From the NCBI GenBank assembly GCA_019454045.1, contig SKCR01007543.1:1-64000 (forward strand): 64,000 nucleotides of DNA, given 5' to 3'. A program made the translations under genes and the position numbers. Positions 42,089-54,799 of this stretch are shown in pieces. Each line of letters starts with the position of its first letter. Positions within the stretch are counted from its first letter, which is position 1. Source of the DNA: Zanthoxylum bungeanum. Its lineage: Eukaryota; Streptophyta; Magnoliopsida; Sapindales; Rutaceae. Under the pieces are notes generated by a model. It ran no database searches, was not told the origin of the DNA, and was given only the letters and a program-made list of their open reading frames with translations.

Positions 42089-43104
42089 GAAAGAAACATG
42101 GTTTTCTCGTTTCTGAAGATTTGGGAATGCTAGGCATATGTTTGGATGATACCAAACTAAAACCCAAATCGGATAAGTGCCTAATTTGTAGGTTATCCTA
42201 GGGAAACCAAGTATAGTACTTATACAACTCACAAGAGAACAATGTAATTGTTGCTCGCCATGCAGTTTTCCTGAGAAGAATACCTATATGCAGTGGTAAG
42301 TGGGAGGAAAGTAAAAATCGATGAAAATCGGAGTAATACTGTTCAAGGCACCGATTCCTTAATGGAACACAAATAGTTCATCAGTGATGAAACTATACCA
42401 CAATCTTCAAATACACAAGAACCGCGCAAGTCGGAGAGAGTCAGAAAAAAACCTGGGAGGTATGGGTTTCTGATCTTACCTCATGAAGATGTCAATCGTA
42501 TTGAGGAATACAAACCGACTTCGTATGAGGAAGTGATACAAGGTATCGACTCCCTATTATGGCAAAGTGCCATGATGTCCGAAATGGATTCCATGTATAC
42601 CAACCAAGTTTGGACACTGATTGATGTACCGGAAGGCATTGTGCCTATTGGTACTATATGTGTCTTCAAGGAAGACATACATGGATGGCAACATACAAAC
42701 GTACAAAGCTAGGCTTGTAGCGAAAATGTATCATTATCAACATTGTGTCGATTACGACGAAACCTTTTACTCGTTGCCATGGTTAAATACATTTGGATAA
42801 TGCTTGCTAATGCGGCATATTTCATTTATGAAATATGACAGCTGAACATCAAAATCACTTTCCTCAACGGAAACCTTTTGGAGGATGTTTATGAATATCC
42901 TAACGGTTTTGTCGTACCTAAACAAGCAAACAAGGTTTGTAAGTTAATTCGATCCATTTATGAATTGAAGCAAGCATTGCGTTCTTGGAACTATCGTTTT
43001 GATGTAATCATAATGGTATATAATTTAATTCAAAACAAAGATGATTCTTGTGTATATAAGGAGGTTAGTGGGAGCGCACTGACAATGATTGCCCTATATA
43101 TAAT
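42089..43104 (+). pseudogene. Co-2 pol remnant (second segment: integrase end to RT)
   Basis: It continues Co-2 after Ath-2 with the second GAAAG. Around 42480-42680 RT begins: RIEEYKPTSYEEVIQGID, SLLWQSAMMSEMDSMYTN, QVWTLIDVPEG, PIGTICVFKEDIHG. The stretch 42878-43104 is open and gives VYEYPNGFVVPKQANKVCKL, IRSIYELKQALRSWNY and DSCVYKEVSGSALTM, ending exactly at the RT catalytic box where Co-m inserted. Several stops occur between these blocks. Confidence 0.85.
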
Positions 43105-45178
43105 TGTTGGTTTAAATCTAGGTCCCAAGATCATACAAGCTATGAAAACATGCGTGAATACACCAACGGAGGTAGCGGAATACTCACATCGATCGGTTGA
43201 GTCGATTTGGAGACAAACAAAGGCCAAAAACGCACTGCCAAGGACGCCCAACAGCAGCAGTCCACTGTCTCCAAAAACAGAAATTTGAGATGCGAAACGG
43301 AGCCTCCTAGCTTCGTCCGACGGATCCCGGCTCATGGTCGAACCTCCCTACCACCTTCGCAAGACTCGGTGTGCTAGCACTTGGATTTCTCACCATGAAA
43401 ACCCAACTCTTGGCTTCCCTATTCACGCCATTTCTGGTTCAAAACCAGTGAGTTTTTCAGCAAATGGGCGTGAGAGAAGAGAGCAAAATGAGAGAGAAGA
43501 AATGTGTTAAGTTAAGTTGAAAGTCTAAAAAATATTACCTTATATATTTTCCAAAATATATTAAGGATATACACAATTTTGGCTTTCAAAAAGTCAATGA
43601 TTTTAACTTTCCACAACCTAAAACTATTCCAACAACTTACATCACTCAAAGTGTCACAAGTTGTCTTTTCAATCAATCAATCAATCACATCAATCAATCA
43701 CATCACTCAAAGTGACATTTGATTTGACGCTTGATGTGACGAATGATTTGACGCTTGATGCGACTTGCGTTGCCGCACTCGAATTCGAAATACGAATGCG
43801 CTCGCAATCACACTCGGGCTCGGGTTCGCTAATTCCAAATTAACGATTTTTCCGTCGCGTCGTAATTAGATGATTACGCCTAGCGAATTCACTATTCACG
43901 TCGCTAACGAATTAATTCTAAATTAATTCGTTCGCCCGAATTAAAATCTAATTTTAATTCCGCGTCGAAATCTAATTTCGTTTAATATATCAAATATATT
44001 AATTTAATCGATTAATTCCAAATTAATCGTTATCTCTCTCTAGACGATATTTTATCCTAGATAAAATATCTCCGTTATTAATCCTAGATTAATTTTCTCT
44101 CTCTTCTATATAATCCCAGATTATTCAAGAGTGCGAGTTGTGCGTCATCGGTGGATTATCGGGAAGCGACCCATGAGATCTCCGGATAAGTTGGCAGTAA
44201 ATACGGTCGTCGGAGTATCCGAATCACGTACGTACCAAGTACTACGTTCTACCGATTTACGAGACAAGGTCGACTCCTAGCAAAGCACCAAGTCTACCCA
44301 ATTCTCCGGACATATCCATCTAAGAATATTAAGATCTGTATCAAGCGTAGTATACTATTGTATTGTGTATATCGGCCCAGTATCGGATAGTCACGTGCTA
44401 GGCCTGGGGCTGGATAAGTGTCTGCCCCGTACGAAGCACATGTCGGATGTCTGGTAACTAGTCTCTATAATCGGATATACATGACCTTGTCATAATATCC
44501 CGATGGCCGCGCAGCACTTAAGAGCACTAATACCGTATCCTGCGTGACATCATCTCCACTATGACTGGAGTGATACTTCCGTCTTGACATCACATCCAAT
44601 ACACTACGATTCTCAATATACCCAGCATTGGCGTACACAGAACCGGTTAGAGTCCTAGACGACCTCAACTAAAGTATATTGATTGTCGTAAGCATTAGCG
44701 ATGTAAGTCTCAGGTTAAGACTATACACACCTACCTTGATTTCGGCCTCCCATAGACACATAGTCATAATACCAATGGGATTCCGAGGGGTCTATCCAGA
44801 GCGAAGCTGTTTCCCGTACCATCGGTGAAACACAACCTCCTATCGCACTTGCATAAGTATCCAATACTTATATATATGAGAACTATGCCGTTGTGCCCTC
44901 ACAACGCGCACAAGTGCAATACTAGCCTATTCCGCATTATCGATGTCCAGTCTCGATAATACTCCGGCTAGGGATATTTAATGATTAATCCTTCGGGGAC
45001 TGATACTGTCTCATATCATTCTCAGTCCAGGAACTAATCATAGGGACCTCTCTTCATTTATATATCTAAGGTGATCTAATCACAAATGATGAGAGTGCAA
45101 TTTCCTTGTCACATAGTTAATTTGTACAACAACACTATGATCTGTAAATAGTGACGCTATGGGTCATATTATCCAACA
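43105..45178 (-). repeat. Co-m 3' LTR (2074 bp)
   Basis: TGTTGGTTTAAATC at 43105 to ATTATCCAACA at 45178. It differs from the partner LTR at roughly twenty positions, many of them single-base indels. The micro-hairpin array lies at about 43830-44130. The LTR's outer 700 bases (43105-43800) are more diverged from the other Copia LTRs than the rest. Confidence 0.93.
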
Positions 45179-45192
45179 ATCTCCCACTTGGC
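45179..45192 (-). other. Co-m polypurine tract
   Basis: In sense GCCAAGTGGGAGAT precedes the 3' LTR start, identical in core to the tract in Co-1, Co-2 and Co-3. Confidence 0.85.
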
Positions 45193-48100
45193 ACATAGCC
45201 AGTCACTCAAGTGTCCCACACCCGAACTATGTACGGTTCGCTCAAATTGCTGAGGAAAGGTTTTCGTCAGCGGATTTGCTTGATAATCGTTTGACGCGAT
45301 TTACACGATCATCACATCGCCACGATGTATGATCCGAACGAATCAGATGATATAGAAGTATATATCTGGATCGTCGATGAGACCTTTAATTCTTAGCCTG
45401 TGCTGACGCCTAGCTCAGCTGCTAACAGAACTATATCTAATCTAATTAGATTTATTTTCGATCCAAATGGCTTCTATTGCTGCTGCCTCAGCTGCAGCAA
45501 TAATCCGCATTTGTTGTTTATTCGGCAACAGTTATCTTGCTCGGAATATTTCCAGCTCACTGTCCCGTTATTCAAACTTTATAGTACCGCAGTATTTAAC
45601 TGTTTGGAAACTTGCAGCAGTGATCCCAGTCACTTCAAGTTCTCCTTCTCCATAGTTTAAGACAACATCTTTAGTTCTCTCAGATACTAACAGATGTTCT
45701 TAACTTCAATCCAGTGACTATCACTTGGATTGACCCAATTGTGACTCCATATGCTCGAAGCGTATGAGACACCCTACAAGTACATATTAAATGTACAATT
45801 TCCCAGAGAGTGTTAACAACTCCAAATCTATCCCAGTAGATCTTTATTCTTTGAATAAAGGTTGTTACTCCCCAGAATTCTACGGAGAATTTCTATTGAA
45901 AGAATATCTATGAAAGCCAAGCTTTCACCAATTGCTTTATGGGAATTTAACTGTCAGTGCGCTCTCCCCCACTAACCTCCTTATATACACAAGAATCATT
46001 TCGTTTTGAGTCAAATCATAAACCATTATGATTATTTCAAAACGACAGTTCCAAGAACCTTATGCTTGCTTCAATCCAAACATGGATCGATTAACCCGCA
46101 AACCTTGTTTGTCGGTTATACATAATCGTCAGGATGTTGTAAATATCCTCCAAAAGTTTCCTTTTCAGGAAAGCGATTTTGATCTATAACTGACACATTT
46201 CATAAATGAAATACGCAGTTATCTACAAGCATCTTCAAAATGGATTTACCATGGCAACAGGTAAAAGGTTGAACCGTTATTAACACAATGTTGATAACGA
46301 TACCTTTCCGTCAAAAGCCCAGCTTTGTACGTTGGTATGTTGCCTTCCATGTATGTCTTCCTTGAAGACGTTTAATGTACCAATAGGCACAATGCCTTGT
46401 GGTACAACAACTAGTATTCAAAAATAGTTGTTATACATGGAATCCATTTCGGACTCATGGCACTTTGCCATAATAGGGAGTCGATACCTCGTATCACTTC
46501 CTCAAAACGTAGTCGGTGGATATACCTTCATAAGATTGACATCTTTATGAGGTTAGATCAGAAACCCATACCCTAGGTTGTTTTCTGACTCTATCCGATC
46601 TACTAGTTTCTTGTGTATTTGAAGATTAATGGTATAGATTCATCATAGATGAACTATTTGTGTTCCATTAAGGACTTCGTGCCTAGAATAGTATTACTCC
46701 GATTTTCATCGAGTATCACTATCCTCCCACTGACCACTGCATATCGGTGTTTTCTCTCAGGAAAAACCGCATGGTGAGCAACAATCATATTGTTCTCATG
46801 TGAGATTTATAAGTACTGTACTTATGGTTTCCCTTAGGATAACCTATAATTGGCACTTATCCAATTTGGGTCCTTAGTTTGGTATCATCCAAACGTTATG
46901 CCTAGCATACCCAAATTATTAGGAATGAGAAACCCTGTTTCTTTCCTGTTCATATCCTATATGACATCTGTCAAACAGATTTATATGGAACCTTATTCTA
47001 AATAAGTTTTGCACTGTAGATACATATCCGTTGAAGGAAATGTAGCTCAGAGCGACTCGTGATAAACCTTATCATGTCCAACAAAATTGGGTTTTCGTTC
47101 GGACACACCGTCTAACTGACGTGTCTCGGGAGGAGTCCTCATCTGAAAGAATACTATACTCTTTCATGTATGTTTGAAACTTACTGCTTAAGTATTTTCC
47201 ATTACGGTCTTACCGTGACGGAATAATACTATAGTCGATCTGTTTTTCTATTTCGTGTCGAAACTATAAAAGTTTCCGATTTGTGTTCTTCAAAAGAAAC
47301 ACATAACCATAACGTGATGCCACATCCGTTAAGGTCACGAAATATTCATGTTCACATCTAGCTTAGCTAGATATGGGCCCACTACTTCTTCACCATGAAT
47401 AGGGCTAACAGATCGGTGGCCCTTACACTATTACCAAAGTAACAGGTTTTAGGTACTTTACCTAATAAACTAGATTCGTAGACTTTATTTGAATAGTCAA
47501 ATCAGTCCTAGTACCCACTCTTCAAAAGTGCGGATATACGAGTCTTGTTTAATTGTGTCCCAGACAACAATGCCACAAATAAGTCTCTATTGATCAAATC
47601 AATTTGAGCTATTTATTTGTCATTTTATATGTTTGAGATTTTATTATATTCAAAATATAAATACTGTTATTTACATCTAATGTATTTATCTCAGTATCAT
47701 CTTTATATAATAAAACACTTAGTGTTCTAAATATAAAGGTTTTATCCGCAACGGATTAAACACTGATATAGAGATAATGTCTCTAGTCAAACTAGTTACA
47801 TTATAACAGTTCCTAATTTAAGTACATACCCAAAGGGTAGTTCCTAAACTTAGGTATCTACGGTCGAAACAGCGCGACTTTCGTCCCGTTTCCGATTCGC
47901 AGAGAATCTCGCTTGAAGTCAGTATCCAGCTCATAGCGGATTCTGAACATCAATACATATATTTTATGTACCACACTAAGTATTTAAAATCCAATTTCAA
48001 TACTAGTAGTGAACATAACTTTGACAAATATTTTTAAAGTTAGAGCCTCGCCCTTTCTTTAATTCCTTCGTGTCTGCCATATCCAAATGGTAGTCACTTT

Positions 48101-48900
48101 GGGATATGTCAATTATCTTTTCAATATTTCACAAACCTTTGGCCAAGCCTTGGGTTCGGAATATCGAAATGATGTGCACCTTGTGCACATCGCCCAATTG
48201 CAAACTTTGACTTTTCATCTCTAGAATAGTCAAATCAATTCTCTAAGAATTATTAATTGCAATTTAATACTTTTAAATCTAAAAATAGATTTATGATAAG
48301 TATATTAATTAAGCACTAAAGTCATCATCACATAAATCTTCCAAAGATTTTATGCTCTACTTATTTGCTTAATTATGGCCTTGATATAACAAGTTATTTT
48401 ATCAAATAAAGTAACCTATTTTTATTCCCAATATGAAAATTAAATCATTTAAAACATTTAATCCAAGGATTATATATTTTAAATATTCAACTTTTCAATT
48501 CTTCTTGATTTCAATAGTCCAACTATTTAATCAATTTTAATAAGGTACTATTTATTATAATGATTACAATAATCCAATTATTTAATCAACTATAATTTTA
48601 ATATTGATTACTATAATCCAATTATAAAATCAACTATCATTTAATTCAATTATATTGATTATTATAATCCAATTATAAAATCAACTATATATTGAATGAG
48701 TTTGTATATAGTCCAACTATATATATATATAAAACAACATAAAATATTAGTCCAACTAATACTTTTTAATATATGACGAGTGATATTTGATTGAGCGCGT
48801 ATGGCGAGTATTGAACGAATATTGCAAATTCAATCTTGCCTCCCACTATTTTTCGTCGAGCCTCTAACCCTCTGTCGAGTACTCGGGAAACCGTGTTTCC
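45193..48900 (-). pseudogene. Co-m gag-pol remnant
   Basis: The colinear remnant of Copia pol can be matched base by base to Co-3 (59300-62690). RNase H is at about 45250-45700, RT at 45940-46600, integrase at 46980-47480, and the protease/gag end at 47900-48250. Near 45956, where the RT catalytic box should be, about 43 bases are missing. Near 48090-48105 the CX2C part of the zinc knuckle is missing. Substitutions and indels are heavy throughout, far more than between the LTRs. Confidence 0.85.
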
Positions 48901-51026
48901 TAGTGGGCTAGGATCCCGTTAAATATCACACAATCTTGACTTTGGCCAACAAATTGTATGATAATTAACTAGGTAGATCTCGAAGATCAATTGGATCTCA
49001 TCCAACTCCTAGATCCAGTAGGTGGACATCCAAGTCCCAAACATATATTTTATATATGCCTATACATCGAATGTATACCCTAACTTTTTTCCTCTGAATC
49101 AACTAGGCCTTGGCTTTGGCACAACAAACCTGATGATCCCAGTCAAGCGCGGACCCATTGACCATGGAAGCTTCGTAATCAATGTCGTTGGACAAGAAGT
49201 GGTCTTGACTTTGGCCAACAAACCACAACTTGGACAAGACACCGATATGGAACAAAGCCTCGTGATTAAAACACATCTTCGACGGAAAAGGGCTTGACTT
49301 TGGCCAACAACCCCTGCCAATCTCGGATCTTGAGTAAGAATCACTCAATGGAAGGAAAATAAACGCTTGATATATAACGAGGGTTTTTCGCGTGCAAATT
49401 GGCTACCAATTTATTATCTTTGTTAAGGTCTCATCATCATCATACACCCTTAAACATGCATTCTAAATACATAATAAAGCGAGTATGAAAATAAATAATA
49501 ATGATATGCGGATGGATACTTAACACATTGATCCTAGATCAAATCTCTCCCTTTCTCACTCAAGCTAGCACTTGTATTACTTCTACCCTTACACTACACT
49601 TCTAAAGAAACCTCATATACATAGAGGGGAAGGTGAGAAGAGAATACAAAGAGAATAGAGGTGATAAGGCTGGACACGCAGGTCCAATTTAATAAATCGA
49701 ATTTATTACAACAATTTCCAAAATTGCCCCCCCGACTAATATCCATCCGATATACATTATTCATTCAACACAACCACGTATTCACACATAAGCATGCTAT
49801 CAATCAATCTAATCAAATTAATTAATCTGATAATTAAGTGATCATCCAATGTTCAAACAACGATTTGATTTTGTTCGAGTCAAACTCGTTTTTGCGAATA
49901 AGTACTCAAAGTACGAATTCATGAATTAAATTAAACTACATCATTAAATCTAATTTAACATGTATTTAATACTAATTCACTATTCAATTCAATTCCAAAT
50001 TAAATATTACACTTTATTTAATAAACCTTTTACGATTTAAATTCCAAATTTAATCGTAACGCGTCTCAAAGACCGATTAACGTCCAACGTCAATTCAATT
50101 AAAGTCCAATGGGCTTTTAATTGATTTCTTAAGGCGTGGACTTTTGGTCAACTCGGGTCAAACCGATAACCAAAGTCCAATCCGGGATTTACCCCATAAG
50201 CCCATAAATCAATCTTGGCCCATTAGGCCCAATTGAACTTTAAAGGTTCATTAGTTGCATTTGGGCTTATGGTTAAGGTTTTGGGCCCAATTGGATCCAA
50301 TCCATTTGGCCTAAACCCAACTTGATAAAATCAAGCCCAATAGGCCCAATTACAACTTTAATAGCCCAAATCCAATTTAAGGCCTCAATAATTAAATTAC
50401 ATAAATCCAATTTAGCAATTTAATTACCTAAAGTGCATTACATGATTAATCAACTAAATCAACATTTCCAAAACATCAATTAGTCCAATTAATCATACTC
50501 AATTCATTATTATATGTCCAACACACAAAATGAAAAATCAAACCCATTTACATGCTTCAAAGCTCTCGGCCAAGGAGGGATTTTGTGTCCGATTTGGTTT
50601 CGATCCAATCGAACCCACAATCGACATCAAATCACCATCCAATTTGATTTTATACACATCCAATGTCACAAAATCAAAATCACCAAGACATTAGGGCAAT
50701 ATCACATTCGGCCAACATAGAATTTTTGGGGTTTTTGTCCAATTCGAAATCCAATCCAATTCGATTCAAATTAACATCATCCTACATGATTCTAACTTCA
50801 TCCAATGAATCAAAATCAAAAATTCCAAGAATCCAAAATTCACCATACCATTCGGCCAACATGATACATTTGGGGAAAATTATTCCAAATCAATTTTCAA
50901 CAAATTGGTCCAACCAAAATGCAATTCAACATCATTTAAACATGCTCAATCAAACAATTTAACTAAATCATGCTCAAAATCAATTTTCCCAAATTTTAAC
51001 CCTAAATGTTTCATGCTTGAACCTAA
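48901..51026 (-). other. Co-m leader between primer site and gag
   Basis: An unusually long (2.1 kb) AT-rich leader. It contains repeated CTTGACTTTGGCCAACAA on the plus strand (48931-48952, 49204-49221, 49289-49306). TGG-loop hairpins in sense lie around 48500-48760 and 49930-50100. It also contains many copies of GGCCCAATT-like sequence (50160-50400). No gene is supported; the ORFs at 49022-49344 and 50514-50962 follow repeats. Confidence 0.7.
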
Positions 51027-51041
51027 GGCTCTTGATGCCAT
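51027..51041 (-). other. Co-m primer binding site (tRNA-iMet type)
   Basis: In sense, right after the 5' LTR end, ATGGCATCAAGAGCC resembles the Copia consensus TGGTATCAGAGCC, with one substitution and one inserted A. Initiator-Met tRNA priming is usual for plant Copia. Confidence 0.75.
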
Positions 51042-51604
51042 TGTTAGTTTAAATCTAGGTCCCAAGATCATACAAGCTATGAAAACATGCGTGAATACAC
51101 CAACGGAGGTAGCGGAATACTCACATCGATCGGTTGAGTCGATTTGGAGACGAACAAAGGCCAAAAACGCACTGCCAAGGACGCCCAAACTGCAGCAGTC
51201 CACTGTCTCCAAAAATAGAAATTTGAGATGCGAAACGGAGCTCCTAGCTTCGTCGACGGATCCCGGCTCATGGTCGAACCTCCCTACCACCTTCGCAAGA
51301 CTCGTAGTGTGCTAGCACTTGGATTTCTCACCATGAAAACCCAACTCTTGGCTTCCCTATTCACGCCATTTCTGGTTCCAAAACCAGTGAGTTTTTCAGC
51401 AAATGGGCGTGAGAGAAGAGAGCAAAATGAGAGAGAAGAAATGTGTTAAGTTAATTGAAAGTCAAAAAATATTACCTTATATATTTTCCAAAATATATTA
51501 AGGATATACACAATTTTGGCTTTCAAAAAGTCAATGCTTTTAACTTTCCAACAACTATAACTATTCCAACAACTTACATCACTCAAAGTGTCACAAGTTG
51601 TCTT

Positions 51605-51640
<36 letters not shown>

Positions 51641-53118
51641 CATCACTCAAAGTGACATTTGATTTGACGCTTGATGTGACGAATGATTTGACGCTTGATG
51701 CGACTTGCGTTGCCGCACTCGAATTCGAAATACGAATGCGCTCGCAATCACACTCGGGCTCGGGTTCGCTAATTCCAAATTAACGATTTTTCCGTCGCGT
51801 CGTAATTAGATGATTACGCCTAGCGAATTCACTATTCACGTCGCTAACGAATTAATTCTAAATTAATTCGTTCGCCCGAATTAAAATCTAATTTTAATTC
51901 CGCGTCGAAATCTAATTTCGTTTAATATATCGAATATATTAATTTAATCGATTAATTCCAAATTAATCGTTATCTCTCTCTAGACGATATTTTATCCTAG
52001 ATAAAATATCTCCGTTATTAATCCTAGATTAATTTTCTCTCTCTTCTATATAATCCCAGATTATTCAAGAGTGCGAGTTGTGCGTCATCGGTGGATTATC
52101 GGGAAGCGACCCATGAGATCTCCGGATAAGTTGGCAGTAAATACGGTCGTCGGAGTATCCGAATCACGTACGTACCAAGTACTACGTTCTACCGATTTAC
52201 GAGACAAGGTCGACTCCTAGCAAAGCACCAAGTCTACCCAATTCTCCGGACATATCCATCTAAGAATATTAAGATCTGTATCAAGCGTAGTATACTATTG
52301 TATTGTATATCGGCCCAGTATCGGATAGTCACGTGCTAGGCCTGGGGCTGGATAAGTGTCTGCCCCGTACGAAGCACATGTCGGATGTCTGGTAACTAGT
52401 CTCTATAATCGGATATACATGACCTTGTCATAATATCCCGATGGCCGCGCAGCACTTAAGAGCACTAATACCGTATCCTGCGTGACATCATCTCCACTAT
52501 GACTGGAGTGATACTTCCGTCTTGACATCACATCCAATACACTACGATTCTCAATATACCCAGCATTGGCGTACACAGAACCGGTTAGAGTCCTAGACGA
52601 CCTCAACTAAAGTATATTGATTGTCGTAAGCATTAGCGATGTAAGTCTCAGGTTAAGACTATACACACCTACCTTGATTTCGGCCTCCCATAGACACATA
52701 GTCATAATACCAATGGGATTCCGAGGGGTCTATCCAGAGCGAAGCTGTTTCCCGTACCATCGGTGAAACACAACCTCCTATCACACTTGCATAAGTATCC
52801 AATACTTATATATATGAGAACTATGCCGTTGTGCCCTCACAACGCGCACAAGTGCAATACTAGCCTATTCCGCATTATCGATGTCCAGTCTCGATAATAC
52901 TCCGGCTAGGGATATTTAATGATTAATCCTTCGGGGACTGATACTGTCTCATATCATTCTCAGTCCAGGAACTAATCATAGGGACCTCTCTTCATTTATA
53001 TATCTAAGGTGATCTAATCACAAATGATGAGAGTGCAATTTCCTTGTCACATAGTCAATTTGTACAACAACACTATGATCTGTACAAATAGTGACGCTAT
53101 GGGTCATATTATCCAACA
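51042..53118 (-). repeat. Co-m 5' LTR (2077 bp)
   Basis: TGTTAGTTTAAATC at 51042 to ATTATCCAACA at 53118. It is near-identical to 43105-45178. It contains a longer (CAAT)n run (51606-51640) and the micro-hairpin array at about 51770-52065. Confidence 0.93.
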
Positions 53119-53903
53119 ATAATGATGATATATCATTTTCTTGAAATGACATTCCCATAATCAATCGGTGAAAGCTTGGCTTTCATGAAAATTCTCCATA
53201 AAATACTTGGGAGAGACAACTTTTATTCTAGGAATAAAGATCTACTGGGATAGATCTAAAAGTTGTTGGAACTCTCCAAGAACTCATACATTGAAAGAAA
53301 TGTACGTGACCTGGTGTCTCATATGCTTTGAGCATATGGAGTCACAATCAGGCCAATCCGAGTGATAGTCACTGGATTGATGTTAAGAACATCCTTAAGT
53401 ATCTTAGATGATCTAAGAATGCTTTCTTAAGCTATGGAGAATGAGAACTTGAAGTGACTGGGTTCACTGCTGCAAGTTTCCTAACCGATAAAAATGACTA
53501 TAGGTCGTTATAAGGATACTATATAGTTTAAATAACGGAACAGTGAGCTGGAATCTTCCAAGCAAGATAGTGTTGCCAAATAAACAACAAAAGAGGAATA
53601 TTGCTGCAGCTGAGGTAGCAATAGAAGCACTTTGGATCTTAATAATCCTAATTGGATTAGGAGTACTTCTGTTAGCAGCTGAGCTAGGCTAAAGAATTAA
53701 TGGTCTCATCAATGATCCGAGTATATACTTCAACTATTCATCTGATTCGTTCGCATCATACATCGTGGCGATGTGATGATCGAATAAATCGCATCAGATG
53801 ATAACCTTGCAAATCCGCTGACGAAAGAATTTTTCTTTGAGCGAACCGTACATAGTTCAAGTATAGGACACTTGAGTGATTTGCTATAGGCCAAGTGGGA
53901 GAT
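53119..53903 (+). pseudogene. Co-2 pol remnant (third segment: RT end and RNase H)
   Basis: It resumes Co-2 with the ATAAT duplication. Joined to 43104, the catalytic box reads YNDD. The RNase H signature is at 53585-53640 (CAGCTGAGGTAGCAATAGAAGC, cf. EAAIEA). GATAACCTTGCAAATCCGCTGACGAAAG near 53798 gives the NPLTK end. The polypurine tract AAGTGGGAGAT follows at 53892-53903. Confidence 0.82.
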
Positions 53904-54037
53904 TGTTGGACAATTAAGACCCATAGCATCACTATTTGTACAGAACATGGTGTTGTTGTACAAATTAACTATGTGACAAAGGAAATTACTCTTTTATCAT
54001 TTGTAATTAGATTACCGGGATATATAAATGATAAAAG
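53904..54037 (+). repeat. Co-2 3' LTR, first 134 bases
   Basis: It starts TGTTGGACAATTAAGACC and is cut at AAAAG (54033-54037) by Co-3. The remainder should follow Co-3 beyond the window, starting with a second AAAAG. Confidence 0.85.
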
Positions 54038-54799
54038 TGTTGGACAATATGACCCATAGCATCACTATTTGTACAGATCATGGTGTTGTTGTACAAATTA
54101 ACTATGTGACAAAGGAATTTCTCTTTTAACATTTGTGATTAGATCACCAAGATATATAAATGATGAAAGGTCCACATGATTAGTTCCGGATTGATAAGAT
54201 ATGAGACAGTACCAATCCATGAAGGTTTAATCATTAAATATCCATAGTCGTAGTATTATCGAGATTCGACATCGATAATACGGAATAGACTAATATTGCA
54301 CTTGTGCTTGTTATGGGAGCATAACGGCATAGTTCTCATATATTTGGGTATAGGATACTCATGCAAGTGTAATAAGAGGTTGTGTTTACCGATTGTACGG
54401 GAACAGCTTCGCTCTGGATATACCCCTCGAAATTCCATTAGTAGTATGACTATGTGTCTATGGAAGTCCGAATCAGGGTAGGTGTATTTGGTCTTAACCT
54501 GAGACTTGCACCGCTAATACTTGCGACAATCAATGTACTTTGGTTTTGGTCGTCCAAGGCTTTAACAGGTTCTGTGTACGCCTCTTCTGGGTATATTGAG
54601 AATCGTAGTGTATTGGGTGTGATGTCGAGATGGAAGTATCACTCCAGTCATAGTGGAGATGATTATCACGTAGGATACGGAACTGGTTCTCTTATGTACT
54701 GTAGTCATCGGGATAAAATGACTAGGTCAAGTTTATCCGATTATAGAGACTAGTTACCAGAGATCCGATATGTGCTTCGTACGGGGCAGACACATTTCC
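54038..54799 (+). repeat. Co-3 5' LTR, first part
   Basis: This is 762 bases matching the family LTR, ending ...GGCAGACACATTTCC. The LTR continues at 56885 after sol-b with AGCCCTAGGCCTTGCACGTG. The 99-aa ORF at 54454-54753 is the recurring LTR frame (also at 1944, 27695 and 63107). It varies in length and has no supporting signals. Confidence 0.88.

Larger units (their letters stand above)
43105..53118 (-). mobile_element. Co-m: complete reverse Copia element, coding-dead but young
   Basis: It is a 10.0-kb element flanked by ATAAT (43100-43104 and 53119-53123). The LTRs 43105-45178 and 51042-53118 are about 99% identical by eye. The primer site and polypurine tract are in place. No open frame longer than about 80 codons covers any pol domain. 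The RT YxDD box and the gag zinc knuckle are both removed by small deletions. It therefore probably moved using enzymes from another copy. Confidence 0.95.

Noticed and set aside
45400..45660. 86-aa plus-strand ORF in Co-m
   Set aside because: It is antisense to the RNase H remnant and has no independent support.
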